From positions 1-9,548 of the forward strand of contig CAYVDJ010000036.1 of assembly GCA_964450755.1 (NCBI GenBank): 9,548 bases of DNA. Direction: 5' to 3'. Made by a program: the position numbers and the translations under genes. The stretch is from JAADDG01 sp964450755. Its GTDB lineage: Bacteria > Campylobacterota > Campylobacteria > Campylobacterales > JAADDG01. Every line of letters begins with the position of its first letter. Position 1 is the stretch's first letter. The notes under the pieces were generated by a model. The model searched no databases and was not told the DNA's origin. It saw only the letters and a list, made by a program, of their open reading frames with translations. Below are positions 4,293 through 9,548 of the stretch, piece after piece.

Positions 4293-5312
4293 ATGAAAAT
4301 ATTACCTACAACAAAAAGAGTTTTTATTCTCTGTTTGAGTGCTTCCGTGATGGGTTCTGCACTTTTTTCAGCTTCCGTAAATAAAAAACTTGCAGATGTA
4401 TTAAAAAAAGAGTCCCAACCAAAAGAGGTACTGGAACATTTTCAAAGAGATTATGTACTCTTAAAAAAGGGAACTTTTGAATTGGAAAATGATTTTCAGT
4501 TTACCTATAACTCTTCAAATCAGATATTTTTAGATAGTTTTGCGATTTTGGATCCTGTATTTCTTACTCTGGGGCAATTTGGAATAGAATCGATAAAAAG
4601 AGATATAATAAGCGATATCGTATTTTTGAGATACGGTATTACGGACTATTTACAGGCTGAAATATCAGTTCCTTTTATTTACAGACATGATCAAAGAGCA
4701 AAAGTTGAAGCAAACAAAGAGGATTTGATCGATGAAGTCGGTATAGGAGATATCAGTTTGACTTTGAGTGATCAGATATTTCGAGAGACTGCCAACAGAC
4801 CGGCAATGATTGTAAATCTCAGTTTCAAATCAGATACGGGACAGAGCCCTTATGATATAGATTTGAAAAATGAACTCCCTTTGGGTACCGGATACTACTC
4901 TATTAAAGCCGGAGCCAATTTTATAAAAAGTATTGATCCAAGTGTGGTATTTGGAGGTTTTTCTTACGCATACAATGTTCCAAAAGATGTAAACCAGATG
5001 GTAAACGGACGGATACTGCAAAAAGTTGAACCCGGTGATTCGATAAGCATCAACGGAGGTTTGGGATATGCCATCTCATATAACTTTTCAGTAAATGCCC
5101 AGTTTCAGTTTGACTATACTCTTTCCTCATATTCAACAGTTGACGGTAACAGAACAAAAGTATCAAATTCCACGATGAATGTAGCACAGTTAAAGATAGG
5201 TGCGGGTTGGGCACTGAATAAGGATAAAGCTGTAAATGTATCTTTGGGAATCGGGCTGACAAGTGATTCACCGGATTTTATACTGGAAGTCAGGACACCT
5301 TTTAAATTTTAG
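4293..5312 (+). CDS. Outer-membrane beta-barrel protein, putative fibre-subunit exporter (FapF-like)
   Basis: A 339-residue outer-membrane protein. Residues 1-27 are a signal peptide ending FSA. Residues about 30-53 form a charged helix, then alternating amphipathic beta-strands run to the end. The C-terminus, RTPFKF, ends in Phe as in barrels inserted by BAM. The segments LRYGITDYLQAEISVPFIY (112-130) and DEVGIGDISLTLSD (147-160) are typical of the MetA-pathway/transporter-like barrel group. A helical N-terminus before a barrel, next to a C39 peptidase and a repeat protein, matches FapF, the outer-membrane pore of Fap secretion. The helix here is short compared with the coiled-coil region I recall for Pseudomonas FapF. 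AAGGA at 4281-4285 overlaps the peptidase stop codon, so the genes are tightly coupled. A small-molecule porin is the alternative; gene order favours subunit export. Confidence 0.8.
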   Translation: MKILPTTKRVFILCLSASVMGSALFSASVNKKLADVLKKESQPKEVLEHFQRDYVLLKKGTFELENDFQFTYNSSNQIFLDSFAILDPVFLTLGQFGIESIKRDIISDIVFLRYGITDYLQAEISVPFIYRHDQRAKVEANKEDLIDEVGIGDISLTLSDQIFRETANRPAMIVNLSFKSDTGQSPYDIDLKNELPLGTGYYSIKAGANFIKSIDPSVVFGGFSYAYNVPKDVNQMVNGRILQKVEPGDSISINGGLGYAISYNFSVNAQFQFDYTLSSYSTVDGNRTKVSNSTMNVAQLKIGAGWALNKDKAVNVSLGIGLTSDSPDFILEVRTPFKF

Positions 5313-6061
5313 GCATCCAGCCATAAAGGTTTCTCTTCCAATGACGGAAGACCCTGGAGAATTTTATGAGGTTTGAAGTTGCTTTTATAATTTAAAGAGT
5401 TGCAGTCTTTTACATAATATCCCAAATATATCCACTTTAAATCATATTTTTTTGCTATCAATATCTGCTGGTAAATAGAGTATCTGCCCAAAGAATATTT
5501 TGAAAAATCAGGATCATAATAAAAATATACAGAAGAGATACCGTCATTACAAAAATCTATAAGATCAACACCGACTAGTTTTCCGTCTATAAAATAAAGT
5601 ATCTCTTTGCCAAATTCTCCGTAACCTTGAACATAAAGTTCGTTATAAAGAGCCGGTGATATCTGATTGTATATCCATCCCTTTTTCTGACTCATAAATT
5701 TGTGATATTTCTCATACAACTCAATATGAGTAGTTGTAATGGTCGGTTTTTGAATATAGATACGGGTGTTTTTGTTTCTTTTAAAAACCCTTCTCACAGA
5801 TTTTTTAAAAGTAAATCTTTCAACATCTATTTTTAAACTTTTACATTCACTGCACTCATTGCAGCAGGGGCGTGAATAGTATTCCCCAAAACGCCTCCAA
5901 CCTCTTTTTGTAAGTTCTGAGTTAAAACTAAATGTAGAATTTTTTATATATTTATAACTCATTTTCATACGCTTTTGAGGCAGATATACACATTTTGCCT
6001 CTATTGTGGAAAATTCTATGATCTGCTCTTGCGGTATGGAAAATTTTTTATCTGATTTCAT
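5309..6061 (-). CDS. bpt: Aspartate/glutamate leucyltransferase (Bpt), N-degron pathway
   Basis: A 250-residue cytoplasmic enzyme that transfers leucine from Leu-tRNA to proteins with N-terminal Asp or Glu, marking them for ClpS/ClpAP-type degradation (EC 2.3.2.29). Family features are clear. The N-terminal domain holds RGWRRFGEYYSRPCCNECSECK (residues 53-74), with cysteines C66, C67, C70 and C73. The C-terminal GNAT-like domain holds VYFYYDPDFSKYSLGRYSI and YLGYYVKDCNSLNYKSNFKP, close to the usual family signatures. Length is normal. The start at 6061 overlaps the last 14 bases of the upstream coiled-coil gene, so the two are co-transcribed. Its stop codon (TTA on the plus strand, 5309-5311) overlaps the stop of the convergent barrel gene. 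It has no evident link with the fibre locus. Confidence 0.93.
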   Translation of the reverse strand: MKSDKKFSIPQEQIIEFSTIEAKCVYLPQKRMKMSYKYIKNSTFSFNSELTKRGWRRFGEYYSRPCCNECSECKSLKIDVERFTFKKSVRRVFKRNKNTRIYIQKPTITTTHIELYEKYHKFMSQKKGWIYNQISPALYNELYVQGYGEFGKEILYFIDGKLVGVDLIDFCNDGISSVYFYYDPDFSKYSLGRYSIYQQILIAKKYDLKWIYLGYYVKDCNSLNYKSNFKPHKILQGLPSLEEKPLWLDA

Positions 6062-6491
6062 CTTTTATCTTCTCATAATCATTTAAAAGTTTTTCTCTCA
6101 AAGAATCGGCTATCTTCTCTCCCTCTTTTATCTCTTTTCTTATTATCTCATCCGCAGATGAAAGAATTTCAAAAAGTTTCTCTTCCGCCTCTGCCTTCTT
6201 CATCTGCTTTGCCTGAATCGTTTCAAAAAAGAGAAGTTCCCTTATAAGATCCAAAAACTTTTCGGCAATCTCTTTTTTCTTCGTTCTTTCCTTTAAAAAA
6301 AGTTTTTCCTCTTTTTCTATATCGTTTTTTATCTCTCTTAGATACTCTTCAGCTTTTACGGCAAAATTTGAATATATTTCAAATGAAGAATCTTCTATAA
6401 CATCTAGTCTATCAGTGATTTTTTTTAAATTTTTGTATAGTAAAAATGCAATTATACTTCCTACCATTAAAGCGCTGAAAATATCAAACAT
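6048..6491 (-). CDS. Membrane-anchored coiled-coil protein of unknown function
   Basis: A 147-residue protein with one N-terminal membrane span (about residues 3-20, FDIFSALMVGSIIAFLLY). A long, highly charged Glu/Lys-rich helical region follows (about 21-147) and is probably a coiled coil facing the cytoplasm. There are no catalytic motifs and no known family is recognised. The layout recalls small RmuC-, YtxH- or ATP-synthase-b-like proteins, but nothing supports any of these. AAGGAG on the minus strand (6496-6501) supports the start at 6491. The gene overlaps bpt by 14 bases and is the first gene of this two-gene operon, with a TATAAT upstream at 6513-6508. Confidence 0.75.
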   Translation of the reverse strand: MFDIFSALMVGSIIAFLLYKNLKKITDRLDVIEDSSFEIYSNFAVKAEEYLREIKNDIEKEEKLFLKERTKKKEIAEKFLDLIRELLFFETIQAKQMKKAEAEEKLFEILSSADEIIRKEIKEGEKIADSLREKLLNDYEKIKDEIR

Positions 6492-6507
6492 CTCTCTCCT
6501 TTTTAAA

Positions 6508-6513
6508 ATTATA
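6508..6513 (-). promoter_or_regulatory. -10 of the coiled-coil/bpt operon
   Basis: TATAAT is present on the minus strand (ATTATA on plus), about 17 bases upstream of the coiled-coil gene's start codon. No good -35 is seen at standard spacing (TTTTGA at 6536-6531 is the nearest). The transcribed leader would be very short, with AAGGAG just inside it. Confidence 0.45.
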
Positions 6514-6524
6514 TCGAAATTTAT

Positions 6525-6553
6525 TTGACTTCAAAACTATTAAGTACTATAAT
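6525..6553 (+). promoter_or_regulatory. Near-consensus sigma-70 promoter of the DAHP synthase gene
   Basis: TTGACT (6525-6530) and TATAAT (6548-6553) are separated by exactly 17 bases. The start codon at 6581 is 28 bases further on, preceded by AAAGGTG (6569-6575). This is the best promoter in the window and indicates steady expression of a housekeeping gene. It overlaps the divergent upstream region of the coiled-coil/bpt operon. Confidence 0.85.
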
Positions 6554-6580
6554 TATGCGAAAAAAATCAAAGGTGCAAAA

Positions 6581-7936
6581 ATGAGTAATTGGAACAAATC
6601 AAGCTGGAGATTGAAACCTGCCGTTCAGAGTCCTACATATCCGAATCAGGATTTGTTAAACAAAGTTGAAGACAGATTAAGCAAATATCCTCCTTTAGTT
6701 TTTGCGGAGGAGGCAAGAAATCTAAGAAGAAAATTGGCAGATGCCACAGAAGGCAGAGCCTTTTTGCTTCAAGGCGGAGACTGTGCGGAAAGTTTTGCGG
6801 AATTTAATGCAGACAATATCAGAGATTTTTTCAAAGTTATGCTTCAAATGTCTGTTATATTGACATTTGCCGGAGGTTGTCCTGTTGTAAAAGTCGGTCG
6901 TATCGCCGGTCAGTTTGCAAAACCAAGATCAAGTGATACAGAGACAATCGGCGATGTAACACTTCCAAGTTACAGAGGAGATATCATAAACTCCATCGCA
7001 TTTGATGAAGAATCAAGAGTACCTGACCCGCAAAGGATGATTCAGGCATACAATCAATCAGCCGCTACACAAAATCTCATAAGAGCTTTTGCCAGAGGGG
7101 GTTATGCCGATTTGCATAAAGTGCATCAATGGAATCTGGGATTTGTAAGAGAGGGAGCAGTAGGGGAGAGATACAGTGATTTGGCCGACAGAATAGCCCA
7201 GGCTCTTCATTTTATGGAGGCGTGTGGTATCACGGCGAAAACATCACCTCAGATAAGAGAAACCATCCTTTACTCTTCTCATGAAGCTTTGCTTTTAAAT
7301 TATGAGGAAGCACTTACAAGAAGAGACAGTATAACAGGCAGATGGTATGACTGCTCGGCGCACATGTTGTGGATAGGAGACAGAACCAGACAGATAGACG
7401 GAGCCCATGTAGAATTTTTAAGAGGTATAGACAATCCTATCGGTATAAAAGCCGGACCTTCTTTATCTCCTGACGGACTTTTGAAACTGATTGACAAGCT
7501 CAATCCTCTAAATGAGCCGGGACGATTAAATGTTATCGTAAGAATGGGAGCGGATAAAGTCAAAGAGGGATTGGCACCGCTTTTAAGAGCTGTTCAAAGA
7601 GAGGGCAAAAAAGTCCTTTGGAGCTGTGATCCGATGCATGGAAATACGATCAAAACATCAAATAATTATAAAACAAGAGCATTTGACAATGTATTGGAAG
7701 AGGTGAAAAATTTCTTTGCCATTCACAAAGCCGAAGGTACTTACGCAGGAGGTATCCATCTTGAGATGACCGGTAAAGAGGTTACGGAATGTATAGGTGG
7801 AGCAGAACAGCTGACAGAAGAGCAGTTGGCAGACAGATATCACACTCACTGCGATCCGAGACTCAATGCAAATCAGGCTTTGGAACTTGCATTTTTAATA
7901 GCTGATACTTTAAAAGAAGCCAGAAAAAACTGCTGA
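6581..7936 (+). CDS. aroG: Class II 3-deoxy-D-arabino-heptulosonate 7-phosphate synthase
   Basis: A 451-residue cytoplasmic enzyme that condenses phosphoenolpyruvate with erythrose 4-phosphate, the first step of the shikimate pathway to aromatic amino acids (EC 2.5.1.54). It is the class II, plant-like type. The metal ligands are visible: C68 in LQGGDCAESF, H353 in CDPMHGNT, E395 in GIHLEMTG and D425 in THCDPRLN. Their spacing (42 residues H to E, 30 E to D) matches the Mycobacterium tuberculosis class II enzyme as I recall it. The phosphate-binding block GRIAGQFAKPRSS is also present. The gene stands alone with its own promoter and terminator. The symbol follows the M. tuberculosis class II enzyme; other names are used in Campylobacterota. 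Feedback control cannot be judged by eye. Confidence 0.96.
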   Translation: MSNWNKSSWRLKPAVQSPTYPNQDLLNKVEDRLSKYPPLVFAEEARNLRRKLADATEGRAFLLQGGDCAESFAEFNADNIRDFFKVMLQMSVILTFAGGCPVVKVGRIAGQFAKPRSSDTETIGDVTLPSYRGDIINSIAFDEESRVPDPQRMIQAYNQSAATQNLIRAFARGGYADLHKVHQWNLGFVREGAVGERYSDLADRIAQALHFMEACGITAKTSPQIRETILYSSHEALLLNYEEALTRRDSITGRWYDCSAHMLWIGDRTRQIDGAHVEFLRGIDNPIGIKAGPSLSPDGLLKLIDKLNPLNEPGRLNVIVRMGADKVKEGLAPLLRAVQREGKKVLWSCDPMHGNTIKTSNNYKTRAFDNVLEEVKNFFAIHKAEGTYAGGIHLEMTGKEVTECIGGAEQLTEEQLADRYHTHCDPRLNANQALELAFLIADTLKEARKNC

Positions 7937-7965
7937 TAAAATCGCCTGAAAACAGGCGATTTTAT
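7936..7965 (+). terminator. Intrinsic terminator of the DAHP synthase gene
   Basis: ATAAAATCGCCTG (7936-7948) and CAGGCGATTTTAT (7953-7965) form a perfect 13-bp stem with an AAAA loop, followed by TTTT. The stem starts at the last base of the TGA stop codon. Flanking A- and T-runs mean it could also work on the minus strand. Confidence 0.92.
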
Positions 7966-8081
7966 TTTACTTTTACATAAAAATAGCAACTTAACTTATA
8001 CTCATAAAACTTTTTTTAATAAAATTCTAAAGAAAAAAGCATATAATTATACAATATATTTTATCAATAAGAGAGGTCAAA
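7966..8081 (+). promoter_or_regulatory. Promoter region of the DUF4214/lamin-tail gene
   Basis: This AT-rich spacer has TATAAT at 8042-8047, 34 bases before the ATG at 8082. There is no recognisable -35 at 17-18 bases. GAGAGG (8071-8076) is the ribosome binding site, five bases before the ATG. No dyads of note are seen. Confidence 0.5.
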
Positions 8082-9548
8082 ATGATAAAAATAAAACATA
8101 TGTTTTTTTTGCTTTTCGTTTCGTTATCTTTAATAACAGGCAGTTTATATGCCAAATCACAAAACGAAAAGGTAGAGGATTTTGTTACAAGGTTATATCA
8201 AAATATTTTAAACAGAACTCCAGACAGCGGGGGATTTAACTTCTGGGTAAAAAAACTTCTGTATGAAAATGCAAGTGCGACAAGTGTTGCAAAAGATTTT
8301 TTCAGAAGTCAGGAGTTGGAAGATGCAAATCTCGATAATGAGGAGTTTGTCAGAAGAACATATAAAACACTTCTAAACAGAGATCCCGAATCCACAGGTC
8401 TTGCCTATTGGGTTAATGAGATAGAAAATCACGGAAAACTAAGAGATCAGATATTTTACGGTTTTGCTCTTTCTGATGAATTTACTACTCTTTGTCAGAA
8501 GGATTTTGAAATTCTCTCTCACAACAAAGATGATGAGAGAGAGGCATTTATAGAGAGATTTTACAATCTTATCCTTGGAAGACGGGCTGACGGAGCCGGA
8601 ATAGAGTATTGGAAAAGTGAACTAAAAAGCGGTAAAAAAAGCGCCAAAGATATAGCGGAGGGATTTTTCTTTTCAAAAGAGTTCAAAGACAAAAATTTCA
8701 ACAACGATCAGTTTTTGACAATTGTTTACAGGACACTGATGAACAGAGAACCTGACAGCGAAGGATTCAACTTCTGGAAAAACAAGTTGGAAAAAGAGGG
8801 AGCAACCCGTCAATATGTGGTCGATGCCTTTTTGGAATCGGCGGAATTTGGACGAATAACCAAAAATTTTCTGGGCGATTACAGCGCTGATATCAAAATA
8901 AACGAATTAATGGCAGCAAATACGAAAACAGCTTATGACAATGATTTTTTTAATTTTTCCGACTGGATAGAGATTGTCAATAATGAAAACACAGATGTAA
9001 ATCTAAGCGGTTACTATATAAGTGATGAGATAGGAGAGAAAAAATATCAGTTTCCAGAAGGTACGATTATAGCTCCAAAAGGCTATATGCTCATCTGGGC
9101 GGATGATGAGAACAAAACTTTGAATGATATTCATACCAACTTCAAACTCTCTTCCAAAGGTGAAAGTGTTGTTTTGTTTGATCCAAGCGGAGATGTGGTT
9201 GATTATCTAAGTTTCAAAGAGCAAACCTCCGATATCTCTTTTGGCAGATCTCCAGGCAATGAAAATGAAACTATTTATATGCTTCCTACTCCAAAAGATC
9301 CAAATAACAATGGATTAAAAGTATTGAACCGTGCTGATAATCCGACTTTTAGCAAAGAAAGCGGATTTTATGGAGACAATATAACTCTTTCATTTGAAAA
9401 TATTTCCGGAAACGATAAAGTCTATTATACTCTTGACGGCTCCATTCCGACAGAGAGTTCCACTCTTTACAGTGATCCTTTAGTGATAGATAAAACAACC
9501 GTTGTAAGAGCTGTCAAATACAGTGATGACAAATTCCCAAGCAAGACA
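8082..9548 (+). CDS. Exported DUF4214 / lamin-tail / chitobiase-C-terminal-like protein, 3' end outside the window
   Basis: An open frame of 489 codons that runs off the right edge without a stop. Residues 1-24 are a signal peptide (ending LYA). Four DUF4214 segments follow, each with a core like RLYQNILNRTPDSGGFNFW and an invariant Trp at 55, 110, 177 and 232. Spacings of 55, 67 and 55 suggest duplication of a two-segment unit of 122 residues. Residues about 271-395 look like a lamin-tail (LTD) domain: INELMAAN, DWIEIVNN, LSGYYISD, GYMLIWADD. Residues about 415-489 look like a chitobiase/beta-hexosaminidase C-terminal domain: YYTLDGSIPTESS and VVRAVKY. LTD plus this domain is commonly followed by a CotH kinase-like domain, so CotH may lie just outside. 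The protein is probably an extracellular or surface protein. ATG 8082 is supported by GAGAGG; an in-frame Met at residue 7 is an alternative start. Confidence 0.85.
   Translation, partial: MIKIKHMFFLLFVSLSLITGSLYAKSQNEKVEDFVTRLYQNILNRTPDSGGFNFWVKKLLYENASATSVAKDFFRSQELEDANLDNEEFVRRTYKTLLNRDPESTGLAYWVNEIENHGKLRDQIFYGFALSDEFTTLCQKDFEILSHNKDDEREAFIERFYNLILGRRADGAGIEYWKSELKSGKKSAKDIAEGFFFSKEFKDKNFNNDQFLTIVYRTLMNREPDSEGFNFWKNKLEKEGATRQYVVDAFLESAEFGRITKNFLGDYSADIKINELMAANTKTAYDNDFFNFSDWIEIVNNENTDVNLSGYYISDEIGEKKYQFPEGTIIAPKGYMLIWADDENKTLNDIHTNFKLSSKGESVVLFDPSGDVVDYLSFKEQTSDISFGRSPGNENETIYMLPTPKDPNNNGLKVLNRADNPTFSKESGFYGDNITLSFENISGNDKVYYTLDGSIPTESSTLYSDPLVIDKTTVVRAVKYSDDKFPSKT

Noticed and set aside
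1071..5312. Bacteriocin or RiPP cluster, suggested by the C39 peptidase and leader-like motifs
   Set aside because: No ABC exporter, the peptidase has its own Sec signal, the substrates have Sec signals, and one substrate is a 558-residue repeat protein.
5283..5330. Short inverted arms CTGGA/TCCAG and ACCTTT/AAAGGT around the convergent stop codons
   Set aside because: Arms of 5-6 bp with loops over 20 bases and no T-run; too weak to call a terminator.

Overview
The window is AT-rich, with compact genes, short spacers and clear AAGGAG-type ribosome binding sites. A class II (plant-like) DAHP synthase, a bacterial aspartate/glutamate leucyltransferase and Sec signal peptides point to a Gram-negative bacterium. 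The overall look best fits the Campylobacterota (a Sulfurimonas/Sulfurovum-like organism), but no marker gene here proves the genus.

Layout. An OmpR-family response regulator (151-798) is followed by an AT-rich spacer with a tandem 11-bp repeat and an extended -10 (983-1016). Next is a five-gene forward block: a secreted Asn/Gln-rich protein with seven repeats of about 75 residues (1071-2747), a strong terminator, a small secreted protein (2825-3238), a spacer with large inverted repeats, a 40-residue membrane peptide (3443-3565), a secreted C39-type cysteine peptidase (3569-4282) and an outer-membrane beta-barrel protein (4293-5312). Converging on it are a leucyltransferase gene (bpt) and a small membrane-anchored coiled-coil gene (5309-6491, minus). 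Divergent from those is class II DAHP synthase (6581-7936) with a near-consensus promoter and a terminator. Last is an exported protein with four DUF4214 segments, a lamin-tail domain and the start of a chitobiase C-terminal-like domain. It runs off the right edge (8082-9548+).

The main point of interest is 1071-5312. It resembles a reduced, divergent version of the Pseudomonas Fap functional-amyloid pathway: a repeat protein (FapB/FapC-like), a periplasmic C39 peptidase (FapD-like) and a dedicated outer-membrane barrel (FapF-like). No FapA or FapE counterpart is recognisable. Both putative secreted substrates carry, just after the Sec signal peptide, a shared motif whose spacing matches the double-glycine leader of bacteriocins, with Ala-Gln in place of Gly-Gly. 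C39 peptidases are the family that cut such leaders. My model is Sec export, trimming by the C39 peptidase in the periplasm, passage through the barrel, and assembly of the repeat protein into an extracellular fibre. The terminator after the repeat gene, and a possible second promoter before the peptidase gene, would make much more fibre subunit than secretion machinery. The adjacent response regulator is a candidate activator. Fibre formation, leader cleavage and regulation are all inferred, not shown by the sequence.
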